A stretch of 64,000 bases of DNA from Atriophallophorus winterbourni (taxonomy: Eukaryota > Platyhelminthes > Trematoda > Plagiorchiida > Microphallidae), in contig JACCGJ010001833.1 in NCBI GenBank assembly GCA_013407085.1, positions 49,720 through 113,719 on the forward strand, written 5' to 3'. A program made the translations under genes and the position numbers. Shown piece after piece: positions 55,801-63,983 of this stretch. Within the stretch, counting starts at the first letter, position 1; every line of letters starts with the position of its first letter. Under the pieces are notes generated by a model. That model was not told where the DNA came from. It saw nothing but the letters and a program-made list of their open reading frames with translations, and made no database searches.

Positions 55801-58800
55801 AAAGTGCAATTGTGCAGCACTTTTGTGCCACCGGCAATGTGCTGCGCGCGAAAACACGCTGGAGTCTTACTTTCATATTCATTTTCGTTTCTCATATCTG
55901 TCTAGGGCTGGGCAACTTGACAGTATCTTAGCCCACGTGAAGTCTATGACGGCGCGGCAATTTGTCTGGATCAGGCTTGTGATTTCATACATACATATTG
56001 CTACCAGTAATGAGCTGGATGCAGAAACACACTGAAATATCACTGCCATTTTTATATCAAATGTCTAGGCCTTGGTAATCTAACAGTACTTTAGACTGTC
56101 TGCCCAGGCCTAGACAGATATGCAAAGGGAAAATAAAAGTGATAGTGAGACTACAGCGTTTTTTTCACATGCAACTCACTACCGATAGTGCATCAATTTA
56201 ACACGGTGTTATCTGCGCAGCACGATCAACATGAGAATGTCTTAGTCAGCGCAGCTTCGGCCTATGCTTAATTTCAGGACCACATGTGGTGCCAAAGATT
56301 AGATTTCCATTTCCAGAGGGACGTTGGCTGTAAACTGAGTACTGATTCAAAGCGAATCCCGTTGCAACCACTTACTTCGTGTCCTCTACCTTCACACCCT
56401 CGGCCGCGGTCGTTGAATCTTCGGGAGCTTCAATGCTTCTAGCCAAGGGTTTGTTGTCGCTGATCCGTTGTGAAGATCTGGAACCGGTATCCTGACTATC
56501 CGATATTAAATCCAGATCAACGTTTTCTCTGTCTTCCGCGATCAAGCGGCGCTTCCGGGTTTTGCCTCGTTTCGTGGTTTTCGTTGAGATCACAGCGCGC
56601 TTCGAGTTTATGGACGGCAATTCATCGAAATCTGGTGTGGGAGAAACCTGGTGGGATGCTGCTTGTGTTGATTCCGTTTTGGACCGTTTTTTAGTCGGAG
56701 GAGTCGGTGATTGCTGTGCTTCATCCGTTTGGCTGGATTTCACTTTATCATCGGGGCTGAATGAGGGACTTGTTGGTGATCGCTTAGTACTACCACGGCT
56801 CTCCGGAGAGAGGACTTCGCGAAGTGGAGATGCTGAGAGTAGGGTTGCTTCAGGCCCAGATTTGTCGGCAGAATAAGAAACTTCTGGGTACAAATCCATG
56901 GGGGTGAAATCACCAAAACCTGTTTGAAAAAGAAGCACAATGTGGTGGGGAAATAAGAGTAGAAAGTCCTGGTTGAAAATTAAAACGAAAGTTAATTAAA
57001 TTTTAAGTGAGGAGCCTGATTCTGGCATTTTGTGCTTACTGTTATACAGATTTCATACCTATAAATTCCAACCTTCAAACATTTTTTGAAATTTTATTAT
57101 TTCATGGTCGTATAGTTTGAGAATTCGGTGTTGGCTATCGATGGCGATAAATTCTTACAGACGAATTTGAAAAAAACGATAATGGCATGGAGTCCGTTGC
57201 ACCCCATTACTCATGGTTATCGGTACAGCAATATATTACAAAATACAAGTATTTCTGTGCTGTGCGGCTAACACTGTGTTAAATTGATTGGCCACCGGTA
57301 ATGAGCTGCATGCTGGAACACGCTGGAGTCTAACTACCATTTCCATTTCCATCCTCATATCTGTATAGGCCCGGGCAGCCTGACAGTATCTTAGCCGACG
57401 TGCAGTCTGTGACTGTGCGGCACTTTGCCTGGATCAGGCTTGTGATTTCATCACACAAGCCTGAAATCGCCACCGACAAAATAAGAAAAGTTACAAATTC
57501 TCACATCCTACAGGAAAACGTCAAACGAAACCTTCACAAACACATGCATGTTTCACATCATAAGATTGAGACAACTCGCTATGAGCAGCTTTAGATGACA
57601 TTACAAAATGCGCGAGACAGAAGTGCATGTCATTAAATCCCGAAAAATACATCGAACTTGTATTCGCGTGCGAATGACGCGAAATGTTCCGCAGTAATGC
57701 TCAACTAACTAGCCTCAAGTGTACCGACCTTACGAAAGAAAAGCATGTCAAGTAGCTAGGTATCACCACTTCCGAGAAGCAAACTGGGACTCATCACCTC
57801 AATAGTGAGCTGCATGCGAGTACACGCTGGTGTCTCACTGCCATTGCTGTCTCCCTTTCCCATATCTGTCTAGGCCTGGGCAACCTGACAGTATCTTAGT
57901 CCACGTGCAATCTCTGACAGTGCGGCACTTTGCCTGGATCAGGCTTGTGATTTCATACGTACATACCTCAATACTATACTCACTAAAGTTAGTAGCCATT
58001 AATTCAACGCATTTCGCCCGCAATCTCTTTCCGTCGAGCCTAAATTACTTTCCCAATTTACCGTCTCTTCTATTTTATCTTTTGTATTGTGCTTATGATA
58101 TTTTTACACTCTGTGCTAATCAAACGCTGTATCAACATGATATCATACGTAAAGTATATTTCTCACATGGACATTTTAGAACCAGTCTTATAACATCATT
58201 TTTCTGCATGCGATCTGCTCGTCAATATTATCCGCAAGAATCCTTTTCATCCGCTGCAGCACGATCACCTCAAATATCAAACATCATCAAATGCCAGGTC
58301 CAAACATATCATGACGTAAACTACGTGTCAATATGTATGGTATGAAATCACAAGCCTGATCCAGGCCAAGTGCCGCACAGCCAGACTGCACGTGGGCTAA
58401 GATACTGTCAGGTTGCCCAGGACTAGACAGATATGAGAATGCAAAAAGAACAGGAAAATGTAGTGAGACTCCAGCCTGCTTCAGCATGCAGCCCACTACC
58501 TCTGGTCAATCAATTTAGCACGGTGCAAGCCGTACAGCACGAAGTAGTGCATGATTGCACATCCGTGCAGTGTCGATATGTATGTAGGAATGACCTTATT
58601 TACCAGAATAAATATTCTCATATTACTAAGTCATACTTAATAGATGCTGATTCTTGTTTCCAAACGGTAGCGCAAGCTGAAATATTGATAATTCTTCAAT
58701 ACAATCTCGCTTACTCTTCTCAAAAAACGGCAATTTGATAGTCTGGTGAAAGGTCTCGAATGACACAACAGTTAGACGGTATCTCATTAAGAACAAGACT

Positions 58801-61128
58801 GCCATCGAACAAGTAATGTGACTCACATAATGGGCTGGTGGGCCTATCATTGTTCCTAGGACTGAGATCACTCCCCTCTAGCTCTACACCAATCAGCTCA
58901 TCATATGGCATATCAGCCAACGGTGACAACAAAACGGGCGCGTCGTTTGTCAGTTCCATCTGATCCGTAGTCCCATCTTGATCCGAGATGATGGGGGAAC
59001 GCTGGTGTTGCTGTTCTAACAATCTTTGCTTCTCCAGTCTGTGCAAACGCTTACGCTCACGTTTTGCTTCACGAAGGGCCCGGCGCTCGGCACGTTCAGC
59101 TTCCTTCGCCAATCGCTTGGCCTCCTTTTTGGCAGCCTTTTTCGCTGCTTTCTTTTCCGCTTTCTTTTGTAAACGGCGCGCCAGTTTATGTGCCTCGTAG
59201 CTTTCTGAGTCGAGCTTATCTTCACCGTTTGGTTCAGTGGTGTCGGTACAGTGAGTGTGTGAGACCATGGTACGTTCGACATCGTTGTCGTCTTCGTTAT
59301 CAGAACCGATGGTTTGCTTGGAAAAGGCAGAACTGCGTTCACTGGAGGTTTCGCTGTGGTGTCCCATCTTTGAACTGTGGTTGGAGTGAGTTCGGTGAGT
59401 TGGCGAGGAGCTGACAGAATCGAGAAAAAACGAAGGAAATGCACTAGAAACGATGCAATGAATATTACTAACACCAGCCTCTTCTTTCATTGTACTATTG
59501 TATGTATGTATGAAATCACAAGCTTAGGGTTGGGCAAATTGCAAAGAAGTTATAGATTATAAGTGGCCTGACATACTGTCCGGGATGTAATAAACAATGA
59601 GACTGCAGTGTGCTCCCACATGCAGCCTATTACCAGTGGCAAATCAATTAAGCACGGCGCTATCTGTGCAGCATAGAACATCTGCCAAGCGAGGCCATTC
59701 CCAATAATGGTAGCTGATTGTTTGGGAGGAGACATTTTCAATAATCGATTCTAACGACAAAGCATCACTCTTATCAGCGTACATGTTTGTGTTACGCGTA
59801 GGTATAACATCTCAGTAGCGTGAAGTACAGAGCGATAACCTGAATGAAAGTTAAGATTCCTGAAGCTGACAAGACCCGACAGAAAACGATGAGTATGTTC
59901 TAGGCCCCAGTTCGTTGCCAGTGGTAATCAATATCACAGCATTTGCTTTGTTAGTCAGAAGGACCACACATTTGCATGCAATGACACGTTATAAGCTCGT
60001 CAGGTGATTGATACCACCCTCCTTGTATACTCGAGTTACCTTGGGATGTGTCAACCTTGCTATAAAACAGAGGAAGAAGTACCCGTCTCATACAAGAAGA
60101 GGTGCAAATGAACAGTTAGTTATGTTGATAACGCGGGAAATGTAAACCAACGAATGGGGATTAATGAGGATTTTACAATTACGACTTACCTTACAGAGGA
60201 TGCGCTGCGAGTTGAATGGAGAGAGGGGCTTTTCTGACATTCTTCAGGATCTTGCGCAGATGTATTGCCTAATTCCGCAAATGTAAAGGAAAAAAGACGA
60301 TATGTATGTATGCATTTATAAAATCAAAAGCCTGATCCAGGCAAAGTGCCGCATAGTCAAATACTGTACGTGGGCTACGAGGTTGCCCACGCCTAGACAG
60401 ATATGGGAAAAGAAAATAGTAATGTCAGTGAGACTAAAGCGTGTATTCGCATGCAGCTCATTACTGGTGGTAAATCAATTTAACATGGTGTGAGCCGCAT
60501 AGAACAGAAGTACTGCACGATTGCATATCCGTGAAAAAAGACTATATAGGAGCCTGCGTTTCAACATGCGGAAACACAACGCTAACCAGTGTATTTAGCA
60601 ACATTATGATTAACTGAATGTCTGCAAATGCAGGCACAACAAAAAATCGATTTGTCCGTATGACGTGGCGAAAAAAATGAATTTAAAATGGGTCGGACTT
60701 ACTCGGTCTAAACGAGTAGAACTGGAGGAGAAACTGTTCTGCTCTTGGATCCTAAGAAAATGTTAGCGGAAAGTAGTTACTTACTTCACCCAGCATAAGT
60801 ATTCCAGGATTGGATTCGATTTCTTGCATAGCTGTCATAAACTGAGGATTGGCTTTGGGTTTTCCCCATTTGCTTTTGAACTCATCATACGGGACAATAT
60901 TTTTGGCGGGAACGAAAGAGCTGAAGAGAATTAGCATTCACTTGTAAGACTTACACTTGATAAGTGCCGTAAAAGAAAACAGGAAGTTTGCCTTTCGGTA
61001 CTATCACATCAGGGGGAAGAGGGTTAATCTGGAGAGCGGTAAAAGATGAAGCAACAAACCCTGGCAGGCCAGTTTGAAAAACCTTTGATTTTGGCAAAAA
61101 CTCGATCACCAGGTCGATGATGAGACAT
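49006..61128 (-). CDS. PSIP1-like: LEDGF/HRP2-like chromatin protein with PWWP and integrase-binding-type domains, 11 coding exons, 892 aa
   Basis: Minus-strand join, in transcription order: 61128-61060, 61028-60955, 60920-60785, 60751-60703, 60269-60190, 59316-58827, 56919-56376, 54947-54892, 53835-53642, 51664-51569, 49896-49006. Junctions are GT-AG, phases agree, and the total is 2679 nt. Residues 6-92 form a PWWP domain (GDRVFAKIKGFSNWPAR, then KLPVFFYGTYQ, then VPYDEFKSKWGKPK), closest in form to HDGF/LEDGF PWWPs that read methylated H3K36. Residues about 179-241 are a Lys/Arg/Ala-rich helix. Basic nuclear-localisation clusters follow (TKKRSK, KRGKTRKRRL, AKRKRM). Residues about 506-590 match the integrase-binding domain, with the KK-C-RRYKL junction equivalent to KK-I-RRFKV of LEDGF. 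Residues 597-892 are a Ser/Thr/Pro-rich tail ending DDEIYDLLGV. It is longer than LEDGF/p75 (530) or HRP2 (about 670). The acceptor of the sixth exon (59316 or 59367) is the least certain point. Confidence 0.86.
50031..50252 (-). repeat. SINE-A copy in LEDGF-like intron 10
   Basis: Full-length, close to consensus, same strand as the gene. Confidence 0.85.
50570..51200 (+). mobile_element. RTE-like LINE, C-terminal domain and 3' tail
   Basis: The plus strand reads ARTAFSRLRWVLFSRREISR, RTKLRVYRAAIRPVLTYGCE, TWPVRVEDMRKL, a stop, then FDHWCLRRILNVRWDERM. The later frames spell out DAELTR...PCAEWRCRSGGQ-like and KTWLASVRSQVELLGLRSV. The 3' UTR ends CGACTCATCCTCC...GTAAAAGTAAGTAAG. It lies antisense in the intron before the last LEDGF-like exon. 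Confidence 0.75.
51569..51664 (-). CDS. PSIP1-like: LEDGF-like exon 10: last part of the IBD
   Basis: Encodes CRRYKLSAEVREAAQNTLRS and 12 more residues. It continues the Lys-Lys/Arg-Arg junction of the LEDGF IBD (LKKIRRFKVSQVIMEKS). The acceptor is tttgccttcag and the donor gtgagt, phase 0 both sides. The exon is easy to miss because longer unrelated frames overlap it. Confidence 0.86.
51840..52217 (+). mobile_element. Penelope-like 3' fragment with hammerhead-like fold
   Basis: The plus strand reads HQFDWDRTRILARGNDRRAR, EFLEAWHSTTNSINQHLQL and AATYGPMRNRSRRRHN, the end of a Penelope GIY-YIG region. A 3' part follows with a hammerhead-like sequence (52138-52184) and CAAGCTCGGCGAACACA, which also ends the element at 20.6 kb. 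It joins a SINE-A fragment at 52218. Confidence 0.75.
52138..52184 (+). ncRNA. Candidate hammerhead ribozyme (PLE type), relic
   Basis: CTGATGA (52144-52150), then stem II GTCATC (52152-52157) and GATGAC (52164-52169) with a six-base loop, then GAAAC (52170-52174) and GTC (52175-52177). GTTTTG (52138-52143) and CAAGAAC (52178-52184) can pair as a short stem I with one bulge. One extra U after CTGATGA departs from consensus. Penelope-like elements are known to carry minimal hammerheads. Confidence 0.6.
52218..52313 (-). repeat. SINE-A copy, 5'-truncated
   Basis: Tail-proximal third only, from CATGAAAGCATAAG to GACGAGACAGATTG, abutting the Penelope-like end. Confidence 0.75.
52664..52785 (-). 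repeat. SINE-A copy, 5'-truncated
   Basis: Tail-proximal half with (TATG)n at the left end. Borders unknown repeat D. Confidence 0.8.
52795..53032 (-). repeat. Unknown repeat D, copy 2
   Basis: Reverse-complement match to 45220-45425. In both places it directly follows the tail of a SINE-A copy. Confidence 0.72.
53033..53260 (-). repeat. SINE-A copy in LEDGF-like intron 9, tandem copy 1
   Basis: Full-length. Shares the rare variant ATAAGGGGAGGGAAATAGAA with the next copy. Confidence 0.86.
53285..53523 (-). repeat. SINE-A copy in LEDGF-like intron 9, tandem copy 2
   Basis: Head to tail with copy 1, about 25 nt apart. The tail half is nearly identical to copy 1 and the head half is more diverged. 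Confidence 0.86.
53642..53835 (-). CDS. PSIP1-like: LEDGF-like exon 9: first part of the IBD
   Basis: Encodes the first helices of the domain (VITQLRHLCRDLKASLIRGH; LNHLTEIPF; VWDLMDCIKK). The pattern matches the LEDGF IBD (short helix, LK-x-SL, ALDELA, then LKK). The acceptor is ttttgtcag, and the phase-0 donor gtaaac follows the Lys-Lys pair. Confidence 0.86.
53989..54150 (-). repeat. SINE-A copy, tail missing
   Basis: From GGGCTAACCTACTGTCAGGT to GCACATTCGCG, joined to an RTE-tailed non-coding segment. Confidence 0.76.
54160..54690 (+). repeat. Non-autonomous element with an RTE 3' tail
   Basis: The last about 60 nt (GCCGACTCATCCTCC, GAGGAGATAGTCGCACAAAA, GTAAAAGTAAAG) match the end of the RTE copy at 51140-51200. 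The rest has no RT sequence. A minus-strand frame of 182 codons across it has no recognisable domain. It may be a SINE or an internally deleted RTE that uses the RTE tail. Confidence 0.5.
54892..54947 (-). CDS. PSIP1-like: LEDGF-like exon 8
   Basis: A 56-nt exon (ESNDPSAKRKRMPSNTNE) between ttttttcaag and gtgagt, phase 2 in and 1 out. The basic AKRKRM cluster precedes the integrase-binding-type domain, as in LEDGF. Confidence 0.78.
55282..55348 (+). repeat. SINE-A head fragment
   Basis: GATGCACGAATGTGCAATC to the GCTGCGCTTGTATG part. Its far end is one arm of the foldback at 55336-55640. Confidence 0.6.
55336..55790. repeat. Foldback element with several nested inverted arms
   Basis: Three pairs of arms: 55336-55359 with 55617-55640 (24 of 24 bases), 55435-55452 with 55608-55625 (17 of 18), and about 55504-55592 with 55695-55784 (roughly 85 percent by eye). 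A shorter relative lies at 1011-1212. No ORF. Typical of foldback/MITE-like DNA elements. Confidence 0.68.
55362..55441 (-). repeat. SINE-A tail fragment with five-base units
   Basis: TATGGTATGGTATGAAAGCACAAG onwards to GGATACTGT, where the foldback begins. Confidence 0.7.
55801..56000 (+). repeat. SINE-A copy
   Basis: Starts AAGTGCAATTGTGCAGCAC. Tail CATACATACATA. Confidence 0.8.
56001..56225. repeat. Two SINE-A halves in inverted orientation
   Basis: Plus-strand middle part at 56001-56095, then the same part on the minus strand at about 56096-56225. The arms could pair as a hairpin of about 90 bp within LEDGF-like intron 7. Confidence 0.72.
56376..56919 (-). CDS. PSIP1-like: LEDGF-like exon 7: Ser/Pro linker with nuclear localisation motifs
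   Basis: A 544-nt exon from the acceptor caaacag to a gtaagt donor (phase 1 in, 2 out). It encodes a low-complexity linker rich in Ser, Pro and Lys with basic clusters (TKKRSK; KRGKTRKRRL), consistent with a nuclear protein. Confidence 0.8.
57244..57452 (+). repeat. SINE-A copy
   Basis: Full-length apart from the first 15 nt, in intron 6 of the LEDGF-like gene, antisense to it. Confidence 0.83.
57801..57965 (+). repeat. SINE-A copy, 5'-truncated
   Basis: Starts at AGTGAGCTGCATGCGAGTAC. Tail CATACGTACATACC. Confidence 0.82.
58332..58569 (-). repeat. SINE-A copy
   Basis: Full-length with short GTATGGTATG tail, in LEDGF-like intron 6. Confidence 0.85.
58827..59316 (-). CDS. PSIP1-like: LEDGF-like exon 6: acidic patch and basic Lys/Arg/Ala helix
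   Basis: Begins after ctgccttttccaag, or 51 nt earlier after caaag at 59367 in the same frame. It encodes an acidic patch (DNEDDNDVE), then about 60 residues of Lys/Arg/Glu/Ala repeats likely to form a highly charged helix, then a Ser/Pro/Asp-rich part. The donor is gtgagt, phase 1. Charged linkers after the PWWP are typical of HDGF-family proteins. Confidence 0.78.
59499..59679 (-). repeat. SINE-A copy, diverged
   Basis: TATGTATGTATGAAATCACAAG to GTGCAGCATAGAAC with several small deletions. In LEDGF-like intron 5. Confidence 0.76.
60190..60269 (-). CDS. PSIP1-like: LEDGF-like exon 5
   Basis: An 80-nt exon between the acceptor gaattag and the donor gtaagt, phase 1 in and 0 out. It encodes a short acidic/Ser stretch (NTSAQDPEEMSEKPLSPF). 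Support is splice signals and phase. Confidence 0.66.
60300..60533 (-). repeat. SINE-A copy in LEDGF-like intron 4
   Basis: Full-length, fills more than half of a 433-nt intron. Tail ATATGTATGTATG. Confidence 0.83.
60703..60751 (-). CDS. PSIP1-like: LEDGF-like exon 4
   Basis: A 49-nt exon (DPRAEQFLLQFYSFRP) between the acceptor cattttcttag and a gtaagt donor. It is phase-compatible on both sides (0 in, 1 out). No family match was recognised; support is splice signals and phase only. Confidence 0.68.
60785..60920 (-). CDS. PSIP1-like: LEDGF-like exon 3: PWWP C-terminal part
   Basis: Encodes 45 residues including FVPAKNIVPYDEFKSKWGKP and ESNPGILMLGE, matching the HDGF-family segment GPKDLFPYEESKEKFGKPN and its final helix. 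It is bounded by introns of 34 and 33 nt. Confidence 0.9.
60955..61028 (-). CDS. PSIP1-like: LEDGF-like exon 2: PWWP core
   Basis: Encodes INPLPPDVIVPKGKLPVFFY and GTYQ. The acceptor is ctctccag, and a perfect gtaagt donor follows in phase 2. It matches the LEDGF/HDGF segment that ends in FFFGTHE. Confidence 0.88.
61029..61059 (-). other. 31-nt micro-intron (LEDGF-like intron 1)
   Basis: GTTTGTTGCT...CTCTCCAG between the Arg of NWPAR and the next Ile. Introns 2 (60921-60954, 34 nt) and 3 (60752-60784, 33 nt) are equally short. The PWWP reading frame is continuous only if all three are removed. Confidence 0.82.
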
Positions 61129-61175
61129 AATATATGTGAATCTTGATGCAAAATGCTTACAGAAAAAGTACGCGT
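61060..61175 (-). CDS. PSIP1-like: LEDGF-like exon 1: leader and PWWP start
   Basis: A strong acceptor (aaacttttttacag) ends at 61176, so this exon is spliced at its 5' end, either to an upstream leader exon or to a trans-spliced leader. ATG is at 61128-61126. It encodes 23 residues including GDRVFAKIKGFSNWPAR. The donor gtttgt opens a 31-nt intron. Confidence 0.82.
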
Positions 61176-61439
61176 CTGTAAAAAAGTTTCATAAATTTTG
61201 TAAAATTTATCGGCAGACAAGTGAATAAGCAATTAAGGGTAAGGTGAAATCATGGTTTATAATTAATTTGGAAACAAGTGGTTTAAATGATTGGGATGCT
61301 CTACCAGATATCTAACCGTGGTTCTCAACAAATCACGGACAAGTCTGTATGACGAAACGAGGATCTAGAAGCTAGTTAAGATACTGTAATAGTAAGTAAT
61401 AGACTGGCAACGATAGTCAGAACTCGGTTGTAGGGCGTC

Positions 61440-61750
61440 ACTTGCACGCCGACGGCGTGATCTGCGTTCCGCGGCCAAGAGCTATCTGCTCCTCCCCAGC
61501 TTGCAGACTACGATTTACACAATGCCTCCAATGTGAGCGGTCAAGGGCAAGTTATTCCCAACTCGCCGGGTCAATGCCAAGAGCTTTCATATGTCTTTTG
61601 CAAACGTCTTTGTACCACAAGTGCGGTCTGCCCAATGGTCGACTTCCTAATTGCAACTCACCATAGAGTAGATCTTTCGGAATACGACCATTTTCCATTC
61701 TGTAGCCATGACGAAGCCATCGCAGGCTGCGCTGTCGCAATCATCATCAT
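61440..61750 (-). mobile_element. LINE C-terminal fragment (RWLxH...GRPxLRYKDVCKR type)
   Basis: The minus strand reads RQRSLRWLRHGYRMENGRIP, KDLLYGELQLGSRPLGRPHL and WYKDVCKRHMKALGIDPASW. Then, in another frame, LALDRSHWRHCVNRSLQ follows. This is the common C-terminal tail of a second RTE/L1-like group. A frameshift lies near 61560. Confidence 0.72.
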
Positions 61751-61964
61751 CATCATGAAGCACAAGTCTGGAGGCAGACAAAGTGCATGAAGCAGGAAAA
61801 GCAGATAAGCAATCGCGTGGAAAAGGGAAAGCAGGCAAGCGGAATACGCAAAGGCAAATGCACAAGAAGCAGCTTGTTTTTATAGTTTCACTGCATGCGA
61901 TTTTTTTATGTTTTTTGTTTTTTTATGTAAAATAATACCGAATAAAAAAATTACGACACATAAT

Positions 61965-63550
61965 AAAATACACTGGCGCCACCGACTTCGGTTTGTAGCC
62001 ATATCGCGTAAGGTTTGGACCCCACCCAGGCAAACGAATACGCCGAACTGAGCCTAGCGCTACGGTGAGTTTCTTCATCCCAACGCGCCACGTCATGGAC
62101 TGGCCACCCGATCTTTTCTCTCAGCTTCTGTCAGGCTCTGCGAATAAGGCGCGGTACGGTAAACGGTGAGTAGGCGTTCTTAAAACATGTCCCAACCATC
62201 GCAAGCGAGCAAGCATCAGCATTTCTCTCAGTCCGTGGCCACCTGGTCCTAACACCCGCTTGCAGACATCTATATTTGTAACACGATGCTACCACCGAAT
62301 GCGAGCAATTCTACGCAGGCAACGGGTATCAAAAACAGAAAGCCGACGGATAGACCAGGTTTCGCAGCCATAAAGGAGTGTAGCACGCACCACTGCGTTG
62401 TACACTCGGCCTTTAGTATGGAGTGAAACATCGCGTCGACGCCACAGGTGGCGAAGGTTAGCAAACGCTGCACCCGCTTTGCGAACACGATGTGAGATCT
62501 CGTCCTCGACACAACCTCCAGCGGAGATACAACTGTCAAGGTAAACAAAGCTGTCGACCAATTCAAGATTGACATCGCACACAGTTAGGTTTGGAAGAGA
62601 GCCGCTCCAATCCTGGGTAAGTGTTTTACACTTGTTAGGCGCAAAGCACATGCCATACCTTGAAGCTTCAAGTACCAGGCGGTCCAGGGCTTGTTGAATG
62701 ATATGAGGGTCATCTCCCAGAAGTGCGATCTCATCCGCATACTCTAGATCGGTAGCTCTCTCACCCGGCAGAAGTTCAACACCTGCGCCCACCAGACCAG
62801 CTAAAGCTTTTCTCAGGACATCGTCGATCGTGAAGTTAAAAAGGAACGGCGAGATAGGGCAGCCCTGCCGCACCCCGCTGGAGATATTGAACGAGAACGA
62901 CAATTGTCCGTACGCTCGAACCCTGCCCGAAGTTCGGCAATATAATGCTTTCAAGATCCAAACATACTTCTCGGGCACTCCATGTCTCAGTAGACAGTTC
63001 CAAAGACTTTCACGATCGATTGAATTGAATGCCGCTCGGATGTCAAGGAATACCACGATAGTTGTTTTACGAAAAGCGTGGCGTTGCTCCAGTAACTGAC
63101 GGAGTGTGAAAATTTGATCTATTCACCCTCGGCCGACCCGAAACCCAGTTTGCTCCTCACGGATTTGCTCTTCCTGTTTGGTACTGAATCGGTGAAGCAG
63201 GATGGACGCCATTTTAGGAGCTACTGAAGGACCAGTAATAGCTTATTTTCGCTTATAAGCCCTGTTGTATGAAGCATGCAAGGCAAACAAAGTAAGCGTG
63301 TGCGACAACAGATGTACAATGGAATTAAATTTATTTGGCTGAAAAATCCTGGCCACGAAGCAGTTGGTTGAGACTATGTTGGTTTGATCTCCATGCATGA
63401 AATGAAAGATCAAGCCTGGAATTCCGTCGTCTCCCGGGGCATACCCATTCGTTAAGCGGTTGATTGCCTCACTGAGCTCATCGAGAGTAGGGGGAATATC
63501 TAGATATTTAATGGTTGGCAACCGCTCAACATTTTCAAATACATGTGATG
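61965..63550 (-). mobile_element. RTE-clade LINE, 5'-truncated and interrupted
   Basis: Minus strand, 5' to 3': RT entry at 63540-63380 (LDIPPTLDELSEAINRLTNG, APGDDGIPGLIF), a gap of about 150 bp replaced by unrelated sequence, then ASILLHRFSTKQEEQIREEQ, TGFRVGRG-stop-IDQIFTLRQ, VFLDIRAAFNSIDRESLW, SGVRQGCPISPFLF, ATDLEYADEIALLG (YADD changed to YADE) and LLYGCETWSIRRLSVFD. Then RIARIRW-stop-HRVTNIDVCK and MLARLRWLGHVLRTP follow. Premature stops at the RGC and RWxH sites. The 3' UTR ends near 61965 with the block also seen at 36.44 kb. Confidence 0.83.
62289..63056 (-). pseudogene. RTE reverse transcriptase palm and thumb
   Basis: A 255-codon open frame from MVFLDIRAAFNSIDRES to RRIARIRW. 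It has motif A (FLDIRAAFNSID), SGVRQGCPISPFLF, and motif C YADE in place of YADD. The last catalytic Asp is therefore Glu, and the enzyme is probably inactive despite the long frame. Confidence 0.83.
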
Positions 63551-63655
63551 GTATGCTATGGCATGAAAGCACAAGCCTGATCCAGGCAAAGTGCCACACA
63601 GTCAGAGACTTCACGTGGGCGATATTACTGACAGGTTGCCCCGGTCTAGACAGAT
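63551..63655 (-). repeat. SINE-A copy, 5'-truncated, next to the RTE RT
   Basis: CATGAAAGCACAAGCC to TCTAGACAGATC. It interrupts the N-terminal side of the RTE element. Confidence 0.8.
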
Positions 63656-63959
63656 CTCCATGCACCGACCTTTCTGGTGTCAATTGTCTGCTTGTGCCCG
63701 AAGGACACAACACACTATAGTTCCATGGGCCACGGATGGACAATCAATGGCACAACATTAAGGATCAAACACCGCAGAACGGGTAGAGAAATGGTTATGA
63801 GGCGTTAAGTGTTGTGATATCAACTACCTCATTTCCATTCTAACGTGATCGTGACCAAACCAGGATTTTGAGCGGCAAAAGAGTCCAAAAAAATACCGAA
63901 AGTTAGGCTGGAAGATAACTGCGATGAACTGGACAAGACCATAAAGCCATTTAAAGTCA

Positions 63960-63983
63960 TTCTTCTTCTTCTTCTTCTTCTTC
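63960..63983. repeat. (CTT)n microsatellite
   Basis: Eight uninterrupted TTC units at the right edge. Confidence 0.85.

Noticed and set aside
58720..58826. Continuation of the sixth LEDGF-like exon to the stop at 58720
   Set aside because: A consensus gtgagt donor at 58826 links in phase to the next exon. Reading through would end the protein before the IBD.
59317..59410. Acceptor at 59410 (ctgtcag) as the start of the sixth LEDGF-like exon
   Set aside because: It is a good acceptor by eye but the phase does not fit the fifth exon, which ends in phase 0. The acceptors at 59316 or 59367 do fit. An extra small exon could rescue it, but none was found.
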